From: a bacterium 1XD21-13
GTDB lineage: Bacteria > Bacillota > Clostridia > Lachnospirales > Lachnospiraceae
Reading direction: 5' to 3'
DNA: 64,000 bases
Assembly (NCBI GenBank): GCA_009917555.1
Contig: QZDX01000019.1
Location: 28,545-92,544 of the forward strand
Below the pieces are notes generated by a model. That model did not search any database and was not told the origin of the DNA. It saw nothing but the letters and a program-made list of their open reading frames with translations. Position 1 is the first letter of the stretch; the number at the start of each line of letters is the position of its first letter. The position numbers and the translations under genes were made by a program. This document shows, piece after piece, positions 17,704 to 26,166 of this stretch.

Positions 17704-18759
17704 ATGAAAAGAAAAGTAATTGCGCTGTTAGTGACAACGGTATTCTTAATGACGCTGTTCTCCGGATGCGGGAAAAAGGAAAGCGGAGAAAAGCTGTATT
17801 TGTATAACTGGACGGAGTATATTCCTCAGAACGTCTATGATGCTTTCGAGGAAGAGACAGGGATCAAGGTCATAGAATCCACATTTTCCTCCAACGAGGA
17901 AATGCTTGCCAAGCTGACGGCAGGCGGCTCCGATCAGTACGATATGGTAATGGCAAGCTGTTATGTGATAGAGGCCATGGTGGAGCAGGATCTGATCCAG
18001 CCTATTCATAAGGAAAACCTGGAGAATCTGGGAAATATCAGTGCCACAGCCCTGAATCAGGATTTCGATCCGGATAATAAATACTCCATTCCCTTTATGA
18101 GCACCATCACTGTGATTGTCGTAAACAAGGAAAAATGCAAGGAGCTGGGAGTGGAGATCAAAACCTTTGACGATCTCTTAAATCCGGCCCTGGAAAATAA
18201 TATCGTAGCCGTGGATGATGTCCGTGAGATTGTGGGAATCGCTCTGAAAGCCCAGGGACAGGATTCCAACAGCAGGGACCAGGCAGTTATCGAGGCTACA
18301 TTGCCCTGGCTTCTAAAGCTGCAGCCCAATATCAAGGCTTATGACAGCGATAGCCCCAAGACCCTGCTGGCTGCCAATGATGTGGCCGTGGGGATTGTCT
18401 ACAATACAGATGCAGGAATGGCAATCAAGGAGAACTCTGACATTGATGTGGTATTTACAGAGGAGCCCTGCCAGATTTCTATGGACAATTTTGTTATGAC
18501 CTCCAATGCCCAGAATGTGGAGAATGCGGAGAAATTCATAGACTTTATCCACAGACCGGAGATATATAAAATGATTCTGGATGAATTCCCGAGTGTGTGT
18601 CTCAATGATGCAGCCCTCAAGGTTCTGGATGAGGAATATCTGAACAATCCTGGAAGCAATGTGGACGCTTCCGAGATTGAGCGGGCTGACATGATCGGGG
18701 AAGTGGGCGATGCAGTTGTCTGGTATGATGAAGTATTTACAAAGATGAAAACAAATTAA
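17704..18759 (+). CDS. potD: Spermidine/putrescine ABC transporter substrate-binding lipoprotein
   Basis: A 351-residue extracellular binding lipoprotein. The signal peptide ends in the lipobox LFSGC (lipidated Cys22). The mature protein begins LYLYNWTEYIPQNVYDAFEEETGIKV, the hallmark of PotD/PotF, and has DQYDMVMASCYVIEAMVEQDLI and a NFVMTSNAQNVENAEKFIDFI stretch. It delivers polyamines to the PotB/PotC channel. ATG at 17704 follows AAAGGAG. It is first in an operon with a PII-like gene, potA, potB and potC, behind a structured leader with a terminator. Confidence 0.93.
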   Translation: MKRKVIALLVTTVFLMTLFSGCGKKESGEKLYLYNWTEYIPQNVYDAFEEETGIKVIESTFSSNEEMLAKLTAGGSDQYDMVMASCYVIEAMVEQDLIQPIHKENLENLGNISATALNQDFDPDNKYSIPFMSTITVIVVNKEKCKELGVEIKTFDDLLNPALENNIVAVDDVREIVGIALKAQGQDSNSRDQAVIEATLPWLLKLQPNIKAYDSDSPKTLLAANDVAVGIVYNTDAGMAIKENSDIDVVFTEEPCQISMDNFVMTSNAQNVENAEKFIDFIHRPEIYKMILDEFPSVCLNDAALKVLDEEYLNNPGSNVDASEIERADMIGEVGDAVVWYDEVFTKMKTN

Positions 18760-18774
18760 AAGGCGGTGGCTGTT

Positions 18775-19113
18775 ATGAAGAAAATTGAGATTATCACAAG
18801 ACCGGATAAGCTGGACACCATAAAGAAGATCCTGGCAAGAAATGAATACTCCGGTATGACGGTGACTGCGGCCATGGGCTGCGGACGGCAAAAAGCGGAT
18901 GCAAAGGATTTTGAGGAGCTGAATCTGGATATGAACCTGCTCCCCAAGATTCATGTGATGACTGTGGTTTGGGATGAGGATTTGGAGGAAATTCTCTGCG
19001 AATTGCAGCAGAAGCTGACCACAGGAAGTGTAGGAGACGGGAAAATCTTTATTTCAACCATCGATGATGTGATGCGGATTCGGACAGGGGAGCGCGGATA
19101 TAAGACGCTGTAG
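18775..19113 (+). CDS. PII-like signalling protein in the polyamine operon (PotN-like)
   Basis: A 112-residue GlnB-fold protein. It has the N-terminal strand MKKIEIITRPDKLDTIKKIL, a short divergent T-loop region (TAAMGCGRQKADAKDF) without the uridylylated tyrosine, and the family C-terminal signature GDGKIFISTIDDVMRIRTGERG-like ending. PII proteins bind adenine nucleotides and gate membrane transporters. The location between potD and potA matches PotN-type PII-like proteins reported in firmicute polyamine operons, so a role in controlling PotABCD uptake by energy state is likely (inference). ATG at 18775 follows AAGGCGG; a GTG at 18766 overlaps that site. Confidence 0.83.
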   Translation: MKKIEIITRPDKLDTIKKILARNEYSGMTVTAAMGCGRQKADAKDFEELNLDMNLLPKIHVMTVVWDEDLEEILCELQQKLTTGSVGDGKIFISTIDDVMRIRTGERGYKTL

Positions 19114-19370
19114 TGCTGTCGCGCAGCGACTAAGTAAAGTCGCAAAGGCGCACGAGAGGAAGTTTCATGAGTGCCTTTTCGAATGAAAGTTTCTCTCATT
19201 ACAAGTGTGTCGAAGTGACTTTACTCTTTAGTGCTGTCGCGCAGCGACCAGGAAAAGTCGCAAAGGTACACGAGAGGAACTTTCATGAGATTCCTTTCGA
19301 ATGAAAGTTTCTCTCAATACATGTGTACCGAAGTGACTTTTCCCTTTAGTGCTGTCGCGCAGCGACTTTA
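19112..19370 (+). repeat. 118-bp tandem structured repeat (2.2 copies) inside the pot operon
   Basis: Unit 1 is 19112-19229, unit 2 is 19230-19347, and a third partial unit is 19348-19370. Each begins AGTGCTGTCGCGCAGCGAC (small GTCGC-GCA-GCGAC hairpin), then folds into a long hairpin. Pairing is kept while bases change: GGCGCAC/GTGTGTC in unit 1 versus GGTACAC/GTGTACC in unit 2, and GTAAAGTC/GACTTTAC versus GGAAAAGTC/GACTTTTCC. The first unit starts inside the stop codon of the PII-like gene. This fills the 270-base gap before potA. Confidence 0.85.
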
Positions 19371-19383
19371 ATAGGAGAAGGGG

Positions 19384-20532
19384 ATGGAACAGACGAGAGA
19401 TAAGGTGATTATCAGTCTAAAGGATGTGGATAAAAGCTTTGAGGACGAGCGGGTGGTGAAGAGGCTGAATCTTGAGGTGGAGGAGGGGGAATTCCTCACC
19501 ATGCTCGGTCCCTCTGGCTGTGGCAAGACCACAACCCTGCGGATGATAGCAGGCTTTGAGTACCCGACCTCCGGACAGATTTTCCTGGAGGGCGTGGATG
19601 TGGAGGGCAGAAAGCCCAATGAAAGGGACGTAAATACGGTATTCCAGAATTATGCCCTGTTCCCTCATATGAATGTATTTGACAATATTGCTTTCGGACT
19701 GGTGGAGAAGAAGGTGAAAAAGGATGAGATCCGGCGCAGGGTGGAGGAAATGATTAAGCTGGTGCGTTTGGACGGCCTGGAAAAGAGGATGCCCTCCCAG
19801 ATGTCCGGCGGACAGAAGCAGCGGGTGGCCATTGCAAGAGCTCTGGTAAACCAGCCCAAGGTGCTGCTCCTTGATGAGCCTCTGGGAGCCTTGGATCTGA
19901 AGCTGAGAAAGCAGATGCAGGTGGAACTGAAGCATCTCCAGAAGCAGCTTGGCATTACCTTTATCTATGTGACACATGACCAGGAGGAAGCCCTGACCAT
20001 GAGCGACCGGATTGCGGTAATGAATCGGGGTAATCTGGAGCAGGTGGGAACACCGGAGGAGATCTATAACCATCCGGAGACAAAATTTGTGGCGGATTTT
20101 ATCGGAGAATCCAATATTATTGAGGGCTATATTGAGGAAATGGATGAGGACGCTATCTGGGTAACGATGGAATCGGGGAAGGCCCGGATTGGTGAGAAGG
20201 GCTACCGCTTGGAGGAAATGGTTTACCTCTGTGTGCGCCCGGAGAATTTGAAGCTTTCCACAGAGCCGGTGGAGGGCTTCCGCTTCCGTGGGCAGGTAAG
20301 GGAGCACATTTTTGTAGGTTCTATCAATAAGACCATGATTGAGCTGCCTAACGGACAGATGCTGAAGGCGGAGACACCGGCAGAGGATGAATTGATTCCT
20401 GTGGGTACGGTGGTAAATGTCTATTGGAATTCGGGTAAGGTGGTGGTAATGCGGACCACCGAGGAGCAGATCTACAATGTGATTGAGCAGTCCGTGGAGA
20501 TAGAGGGAATGACCAATGATCAAATCTTTTAA
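19384..20532 (+). CDS. potA: Polyamine ABC transporter ATP-binding protein
   Basis: A 382-residue ABC ATPase. It has Walker A GPSGCGKTT, the Q-loop FQNYALFPHMNV, signature SGGQKQRVAIARAL, Walker B VLLLDEPLGALD, and a C-terminal TOBE-type region from about residue 270. It energises PotB/PotC. The ribosome site is GGAGAAGGGG just after the tandem repeat. Its 3' end overlaps potB by 17 bases, so these two are translationally coupled. Confidence 0.95.
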   Translation: MEQTRDKVIISLKDVDKSFEDERVVKRLNLEVEEGEFLTMLGPSGCGKTTTLRMIAGFEYPTSGQIFLEGVDVEGRKPNERDVNTVFQNYALFPHMNVFDNIAFGLVEKKVKKDEIRRRVEEMIKLVRLDGLEKRMPSQMSGGQKQRVAIARALVNQPKVLLLDEPLGALDLKLRKQMQVELKHLQKQLGITFIYVTHDQEEALTMSDRIAVMNRGNLEQVGTPEEIYNHPETKFVADFIGESNIIEGYIEEMDEDAIWVTMESGKARIGEKGYRLEEMVYLCVRPENLKLSTEPVEGFRFRGQVREHIFVGSINKTMIELPNGQMLKAETPAEDELIPVGTVVNVYWNSGKVVVMRTTEEQIYNVIEQSVEIEGMTNDQIF

Positions 20533-21370
20533 AAAACACCTGGGGATTTTGGGAACGGTGGGGCCTACCGTGCTGTGGCTGGCCTTATTTCTGCTGATCC
20601 CCTTGATCTATGTCATAGGAATCAGCTTTCTGACAAAGAATGCTTATGGGGGCGTGGATTTTACCGTGACTCTCTCCAACTATGTAAGTCTGTTTCAGAG
20701 TGAGTACGGGAAGGTATTTGCAGATTCCCTATGGCTGTCTCTGGAGACTACGGTGATCTGCCTTCTGGTGGGCTATCCCTTTGCCTATATTATTGCCAAT
20801 GCGCCAAAAAAGTGGAAGCCTTTTCTGGTGCTGCTTCTGATGCTTCCATTCTGGACGAATTCGCTGATCCGGACCTATGGATGGAATACCCTCCTTCGGA
20901 CAGAGGGGATCATCAATCACTTTCTGCAATGGCTCGGCGTTATAGAGCGCCCCTTGGAAATGCTCTATACGGACGGGGCGGTGCTTTTGGGTATGGTGTA
21001 TGCCCTTCTGCCCTTTACGGTGCTTCCCATTCATACCTCCATTGAAAAGCTGGACCCCTCTCTTCTGGAGGCGGCGGGGGATCTGGGGGCAGGAAAGGTG
21101 CATGTATTTACCAGGGTGATTCTACCCCTGACCATGCCGGGAATCTTTGCCGGGTCCATTCAGACCTTTATTCCGTCCCTGGGATTTTTCTTTATCTCCG
21201 ATATGATGGGCGGTGCCAAGACCATGTATATTGGAAATCTGATCAAGAACCAATTCCTGTCTGCGCGGAACTGGCCTCTGGGGGCTGTGCTTTCCATTGT
21301 GTTGATTGTGATTACACTGATATTGATGCGGCTTTACACCAGAGTGGGAAGTCTGGAAGACATGGCATAG
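20516..21370 (+). CDS. potB: Polyamine ABC transporter permease
   Basis: A 284-residue membrane permease of the spermidine/putrescine type with six hydrophobic segments and the ATPase-contacting EAA loop (LLEAAGDLGAGKVHVFTRVILPLTMPG, about residues 180-206). It pairs with PotC. The start overlaps the end of potA. A 93-base gap to potC contains a GGCGTTGTGC/GCACATAAGCC hairpin. Confidence 0.93.
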   Translation: MIKSFKKHLGILGTVGPTVLWLALFLLIPLIYVIGISFLTKNAYGGVDFTVTLSNYVSLFQSEYGKVFADSLWLSLETTVICLLVGYPFAYIIANAPKKWKPFLVLLLMLPFWTNSLIRTYGWNTLLRTEGIINHFLQWLGVIERPLEMLYTDGAVLLGMVYALLPFTVLPIHTSIEKLDPSLLEAAGDLGAGKVHVFTRVILPLTMPGIFAGSIQTFIPSLGFFFISDMMGGAKTMYIGNLIKNQFLSARNWPLGAVLSIVLIVITLILMRLYTRVGSLEDMA

Positions 21371-21397
21371 GCATGAGCCGTGCGGAAAAAGACAAAT

Positions 21398-21434
21398 CGA
21401 ATTAGGCGTTGTGCTTGCACATAAGCCTGCTTCG
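21398..21434 (+). other. Intergenic hairpin between potB and potC
   Basis: CGAA, AGGC and TTGTGC arms pair with GCACATAA, GCCT and TTCG around a two-base loop. No T-run follows, so a processing or stability role is more likely than termination. Confidence 0.4.
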
Positions 21435-21463
21435 AACAATATTTGGAAAAAAGGAGGACGCAT

Positions 21464-22264
21464 ATGAAGAAGCAAAGAAGGATACATGAATTCAAGCCGG
21501 GAAGTGTATTCTATGCCTGTCTGATTTATTTGTTTCTGTATCTGCCTATTTTTGTGGTAATCGCATTTTCCTTTAATACCTCCAAGATGAATATCACCTT
21601 CGAGGGCTTCACTCTGGAATGGTACGGGAGGATGTTTGAGAACCGGCAGTTGATGCAGTCCTTTTTTAATACAATTATTGTGGCCGGAGTGAGTACGGTG
21701 ATTTCGGTGATCATTGGAACGCTGTGCGCCCTTGGTCTCTACAAATTTGAATTCAAGCTGAAAAATGTGCTGAGCAGCTCCCTCTATATTCCGATTGTGA
21801 TTCCGGAGCTGGTATTTGCCATTGCCCTGCTGATTTTCTTCACCTCGCTAAATGTCAGTATGAATATGGCAACCCTCATTATCTCCCATGTGACCTTTTC
21901 CATGCCCTTTGTGGTCATTACGGTACGGGCAAGGCTGGCCGGCTTTGACCGCTCCATAGAGGAGGCGGCGCGGGATCTGGGGGCCAATGAATTCCGCACC
22001 TTTATGCGTGTGACCCTGCCTATGATCTCCCCGGGAGTTCTTTCCGGTGGTATGCTTGCTCTGACCATGTCCCTGGATGATGTGGTAGTAAGCTTTTTTA
22101 CCGCGGGGCCGGAAAGTACCACGCTGCCTTTAAAGATTCTTGGTATGGTTCGCAAGGGCGTGTCGCCGGATGTGAATGCTCTGTCCACTTTGATGATTGT
22201 GGGGACCATTGTGATTCTTCTGACATCCACTATAATTCAGGGACGGTTGGAGAGAAAGATGTAA
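21464..22264 (+). CDS. potC: Polyamine ABC transporter permease
   Basis: A 266-residue permease with the PotC-like start (FYACLIYLFLYLPIFVVIAFSFN), six hydrophobic segments and the EAA loop EEAARDLGANEFRTFMRVTLPMISPG. It forms the channel with PotB. ATG at 21464 follows AAGGAGG; the TTG at 21443 overlaps that site. It is the last recognisable pot gene. Confidence 0.93.
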   Translation: MKKQRRIHEFKPGSVFYACLIYLFLYLPIFVVIAFSFNTSKMNITFEGFTLEWYGRMFENRQLMQSFFNTIIVAGVSTVISVIIGTLCALGLYKFEFKLKNVLSSSLYIPIVIPELVFAIALLIFFTSLNVSMNMATLIISHVTFSMPFVVITVRARLAGFDRSIEEAARDLGANEFRTFMRVTLPMISPGVLSGGMLALTMSLDDVVVSFFTAGPESTTLPLKILGMVRKGVSPDVNALSTLMIVGTIVILLTSTIIQGRLERKM

Positions 22265-22311
22265 GGGTGTGCCAATCGTTTATCGCCCTATGGTGTACGA
22301 AGGAATGGAAT

Positions 22312-22357
22312 GCGCAACTTTATACAAAATTAATTTGTATTTTGTATAAAGCTGTGC
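22312..22357 (+). terminator. Hairpin terminating the pot operon (probable)
   Basis: CTTTATACAAAAT (22318-22330) pairs exactly with ATTTTGTATAAAG (22339-22351), with a further GCGCA/TGTGC extension. The following TTAAATTTTAAT is only a weak T-run. Confidence 0.5.
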
Positions 22358-22423
22358 TTAAATTTTAATCAAATATGGAATGATTTTTAGAAAAGCAAAA
22401 AAGAATTGAAAAGGAGTAAACTC

Positions 22424-22867
22424 ATGTTTCATATAGAGCGAATGAAGGAAAGCATGCGTAAGGAGGTGCTTTCCATGGTAAATGCCTTTTATCACAGTGA
22501 CGCGGTATGTCATCCGGTGGACGCTGCCATTTTGGAGCGCACCTTTGAGGATGCAGTGAGTGAGGACCCGGTGCTGGAAGGGCATGTACTGATGGAGGAC
22601 GAGCGTATTGTGGGCTTTGGCTATACGACTATCTACTATGCCTGCGAGGTAGGCGGCAAATGCATGATGTTTGAGGAGCTTTATTTGAAGGAGGAAACCA
22701 GAGGCAAGGGCTATGGGAGCCGTTTTTTCCAGGAGATTATGGAACAGTATCCGGAGGTGGTGCGATTTCGCCTGGAGGTAACCAGAAGCAATGAGGCGGC
22801 AGTGAGGCTGTATGAACGCCTTGGATTTTCCTTCTTGGAGTATGATCAGATGGTGCTGGATCGATAG
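22424..22867 (+). CDS. GNAT-family N-acetyltransferase
   Basis: A 147-residue acetyl-CoA-dependent acyltransferase. Motif A is clear (LYLKEETRGKGYGSRFF), followed by RLEVTRSNEAAVRLYERLGF typical of motif B. ATG at 22424 follows AAGGAG. The substrate is unknown; its position behind the pot operon would allow polyamine acetylation, but a hairpin separates them and this is speculation. Confidence 0.85.
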   Translation: MFHIERMKESMRKEVLSMVNAFYHSDAVCHPVDAAILERTFEDAVSEDPVLEGHVLMEDERIVGFGYTTIYYACEVGGKCMMFEELYLKEETRGKGYGSRFFQEIMEQYPEVVRFRLEVTRSNEAAVRLYERLGFSFLEYDQMVLDR

Positions 22868-22943
22868 AATGGCTGTGAAAACAAAATTTCAGGTAATGGC
22901 TTGTGAGTGCTGAACAGGAGAGCTTTGGAAGGCAGGGAATGCT

Positions 22944-24995
22944 ATGATTGGGAACAAAGGATTAAAAATTCAAAAAAAAGAATGGCTGTTGTTTCTTTTT
23001 ATGGCAGGCTTTGGCCTTCTGAAGCAGTTTTTGGTGTACAATCTGCCTATTATGGCGGTGCCAAAGGGCATTCATGATGACTGGATTATGGTGCATCTGG
23101 CTGAGACCCTAAGGAACGGGCAGTGGCTTGGAGAATACAATGATTTGACCTTAACCAAGGGAATGTTCTTTCCCTTATATCTGGCAGTGTGTAATTTTCT
23201 TCATCTTTCTTACCTGAATGTAACAGCCCTGTGCTATACGGTGAGCTGTATGCTCTTTGTCTACGGTCTGCGTCCCTTGCTGAAAAAGTACTGGGCCATG
23301 GGAGCTTTGTATCTGGCACTGCTGTGGAATCCCATATCCTACTCGGTACAGGCATTTCAGCGGGTGTACCGCAACAGTATTTCTTATATTCAGGTGCTGT
23401 TGGTCTTTGGCGGATTTCTGGCTCTTTATCTGCGAAGAAAGGAAGCTTTGAGAAAGCAAATCCTTTGGGTACTGGTGGCAGCCTTTGGAACCGTAAGCTT
23501 TTTTTACACGCGGGAGGATGCCATCTGGGTGGTGCCCTTCCTGCTTGTATTTGTGTTGATTTATCTTGGAAGTGTGTTCTGTCTTGGGAGAAAGACAGGA
23601 GAGCGCCATTACTTGGGAAAGGGACTTTTCGTATTGGTGCCGTTTCTATGCCTGTGGCTGACCGGACAACTGATAGCTGTTCAAAATGAAAAGTATTATG
23701 GAATTCGCACCACCAATGAGCTGCAGGACAGCGGCTTTGCCGAAATGTACAAAAGCATGATGGCAGTAAAGCCAAAGGAGGATATTCCGGGGGTGACACT
23801 GACTAGCGAAAAGCTTGCCCGCATGTGTGACGTGTGCCCGACTCTAAAGGAGATGGAGCCTTATTTTCAGAGTAGTAAGGAGTTCTGGGCCGGACCGGAG
23901 GGAGATGCAGACAACTGGGAGGTTCGGGATGGCTGGGTGTTCTGGATAGTGAGGACCGCTCTGGCTCAGGCAGGTTATTATGAAAATGGTGAGATGGCAA
24001 ATGAGATCTGCCTGAAGATTCGGGATGAATTGGAGACAGCCATGGATCAGGGGCTTCTGGAGCGGCAGGCTACCATGCCTTCCACCTATATGTCGCCCTG
24101 GCGGAAGGGATATTTTGGGAGTCTGCTGGGGGCCATGGGAGAGGCCATAGTCTATACCACTACTTATGAGGAAATGGAGACACTGGTGTACCTGTACAGC
24201 GAGCCGGACGAAAAAGGTGGCAATCTTCTTTTTGAGCGGATGACAGGGGATAAGACGGTTTGGCATGAATCGGATCTCATAGAGCTGGCAGGCTGGTATG
24301 CGACTTACGATGGAATGGGGCAGATAACACTTCAAGCGGAAACCGCAGATGGAACAGTGCTTGAAGAGGCGGAGTTTACGGAGAGCGCAGATATTGTGTC
24401 CTACCTGGAAGGGCAGGGCAGGAGTGTATCCGGGGCGGAAAACTGTCGTTTTCATTTGAAGCTGTATGTGCCAGATAAGACAAAGCCGGTGTATCTAAAG
24501 TCCTATAGAGATGGGGAGCTTTTGGATACCTTTGAGCTGGGAACTGACCCGGAGGGGTTTGAGACAGAGCATTCCCGTCTGAATCTGGACTGGTACTGGG
24601 ATGTGCCGGAGCGCCACGGGCTGTTGGCGGACATTAATTATAAGGGCATTATTTTAAATGGAATCCATAAGATATATCATTACAGCGGCGGTGTGCTTGC
24701 AATTCTTGGATTCGGGGCCTGGCTGCTTCAGAGTGTGCTGCTTTTAAAGAGTGTCTGGCTTCGGGTGACACGGAAAAAGAAAGAGATAGGGGAACGCTCT
24801 GTTACGGAGTGGCTGGTGCTTACCTCTCTCCTGTTTAGCTATCTGGTACTGCTTGGAGGGATCTCTTACTCAGAGATTTCCGGCTGGAATGCCATTTTGT
24901 ACTGGTACTTGTCGGGAGCTTACCCGGTGATGATTGCCTTTGAGGTGCTGGCGGTGATTTTTGCATTTAGGATGTTATGGAACTGGAAACAGTAA
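22944..24995 (+). CDS. Large polytopic membrane protein, GT-C glycosyltransferase-like
   Basis: A 683-residue protein with an N-terminal membrane helix, then a loop with a paired acidic motif (GIHDDWIMVHLAETLRNG, about residues 41-58), then around eight further helices to about residue 240, a long extracytoplasmic domain (about 250-570) and C-terminal helices. The Asp-Asp motif in the first outer loop followed by a hydrophobic bundle is the usual plan of GT-C (PMT/ArnT-like) lipid-linked sugar transferases. Family assignment is by architecture only. The stop codon sits inside the first bases of the repeat element at 24991. Confidence 0.6.
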   Translation: MIGNKGLKIQKKEWLLFLFMAGFGLLKQFLVYNLPIMAVPKGIHDDWIMVHLAETLRNGQWLGEYNDLTLTKGMFFPLYLAVCNFLHLSYLNVTALCYTVSCMLFVYGLRPLLKKYWAMGALYLALLWNPISYSVQAFQRVYRNSISYIQVLLVFGGFLALYLRRKEALRKQILWVLVAAFGTVSFFYTREDAIWVVPFLLVFVLIYLGSVFCLGRKTGERHYLGKGLFVLVPFLCLWLTGQLIAVQNEKYYGIRTTNELQDSGFAEMYKSMMAVKPKEDIPGVTLTSEKLARMCDVCPTLKEMEPYFQSSKEFWAGPEGDADNWEVRDGWVFWIVRTALAQAGYYENGEMANEICLKIRDELETAMDQGLLERQATMPSTYMSPWRKGYFGSLLGAMGEAIVYTTTYEEMETLVYLYSEPDEKGGNLLFERMTGDKTVWHESDLIELAGWYATYDGMGQITLQAETADGTVLEEAEFTESADIVSYLEGQGRSVSGAENCRFHLKLYVPDKTKPVYLKSYRDGELLDTFELGTDPEGFETEHSRLNLDWYWDVPERHGLLADINYKGIILNGIHKIYHYSGGVLAILGFGAWLLQSVLLLKSVWLRVTRKKKEIGERSVTEWLVLTSLLFSYLVLLGGISYSEISGWNAILYWYLSGAYPVMIAFEVLAVIFAFRMLWNWKQ

Positions 24996-25094
24996 TATCC
25001 CTTACAATGCACAAATCGATTTACGGACGCATGGTTTGGCGGCCGGAAATTGATTTAGTCTAGGGTGTATTGGAAGGGGTATTACGGAACTTTT
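24991..25094 (+). repeat. Structured intergenic element, copy A
   Basis: About 104 bases forming one long interrupted hairpin. Outer stem GTAATATCCCTT (24992-25003) / AAGGGGTATTAC (25074-25085); then TGCAC/GTGTA; inner stem AAATCGATTT/AAATTGATTT; apical CGG-A-CGC / GCG-G-CCG. The 3' tail CGGAACTTTT lies just before the ribosome site of the adenosine deaminase gene. Related copies are at 55568 and 56376. Confidence 0.8.
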
Positions 25095-25109
25095 AATAGG
25101 AAAAAGAAT

Positions 25110-26093
25110 ATGATTGATTTACATTTACATTTTGACGGCTCACTGCTTCCACGGACGATCTTGGAGCTTGCAAGGGAACAGGGAATTTCGCTTCCGGCGG
25201 AGGACCCGGACGAGCTGAAGCTGTTTTTGACTGCTCCGGAGGAATGTGAGAGCCTGAACGAATATCTGGAAAAGTTTGATTTGCCTTTGTCAGTGCTGCA
25301 GACAAGGGAGGCTGTCCGTAAGGGAATGTACACGCTTCTCTGCTCCCTTAAGGAGCAGGGCCTGCTGTACGCAGAGGTGCGCTTTGCACCCCAGCTCCAT
25401 GTACATAAAGGGTTGTCACAGGAGGATGTGGTAAGGGCTGCTGTGCTTGGGATGCAGGAGGCCACGGCTGGTTCCTTCTTTCAGGCAAAGCTGATCCTCT
25501 GCTGTATGCGAGGCGGAGATAACCAGGAGGCGAACAAGAAAACCATTGAAACAGCCGGTGCTTACCTGGGACGCGGTGTGGCGGCGATTGATCTGGCTGG
25601 CGCTGAGGCTTTGTATCCGACGGAAGATTTTGAGGACCTGTTTGTCTATGCAAGGAGACTGGGGGTGCCCTTCACCATTCACGCTGGGGAGGCAGACGGA
25701 CCGGAGAGTATTGAGGCGGCCCTGCGTTTTGGGGCGGCCCGCATCGGCCATGGAGTTCGGGCCAAAGAGGATGAGAAGCTTCTTGCGCTTTTGAAGGAAC
25801 GGCAGATTCCTTTGGAAATGTGTCCCACAAGCAATGTGCAGACAAAGGCAGTGAAGAGCTTCTCGGAGCATCCGATTCTGGAATACCTGCGTTTAGGCTT
25901 AAGGGTGACCTTGAACACGGATAATATGACGGTCTCTGATACAACCATAGAGCGAGAATACAGCCGTCTGTCGCAGGAGCTGGGGATGACGGCAGAGGAG
26001 CACAGACAGGTTTTGTATTATGCGGTGGATGCGGCCTTTCTCACCCCAGAGGAGCGCGGACGGATGAAGGATGTAATTGGTCGGATTGTGTGA
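25110..26093 (+). CDS. add: Adenosine deaminase
   Basis: A 327-residue TIM-barrel metalloenzyme that deaminates adenosine to inosine in purine salvage. Seen: zinc-binding HLHFDGSL at residues 5-12, FTIHAGEADGPESI with the catalytic Glu, IGHGVRA, the CPTSNVQT stretch and the late metal ligand NTDN. The ATG at 25110 follows AGGAAAAAG and lies 16 bases after repeat element copy A; the extension to 25065 would translate part of that element. Confidence 0.92.
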   Translation: MIDLHLHFDGSLLPRTILELAREQGISLPAEDPDELKLFLTAPEECESLNEYLEKFDLPLSVLQTREAVRKGMYTLLCSLKEQGLLYAEVRFAPQLHVHKGLSQEDVVRAAVLGMQEATAGSFFQAKLILCCMRGGDNQEANKKTIETAGAYLGRGVAAIDLAGAEALYPTEDFEDLFVYARRLGVPFTIHAGEADGPESIEAALRFGAARIGHGVRAKEDEKLLALLKERQIPLEMCPTSNVQTKAVKSFSEHPILEYLRLGLRVTLNTDNMTVSDTTIEREYSRLSQELGMTAEEHRQVLYYAVDAAFLTPEERGRMKDVIGRIV

Positions 26094-26166
26094 ATTGAAA
26101 GTAGGAAAAAAGCTATTTCTATTAGGTGCAGACATTTTATATAGAACAGAAGAGATGGGATAGAGG

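Noticed and set aside
22318..22351. Insertion-sequence end
   Set aside because: The exact 13-bp inverted repeat is a single compact hairpin after potC, with no transposase or partner repeat nearby.
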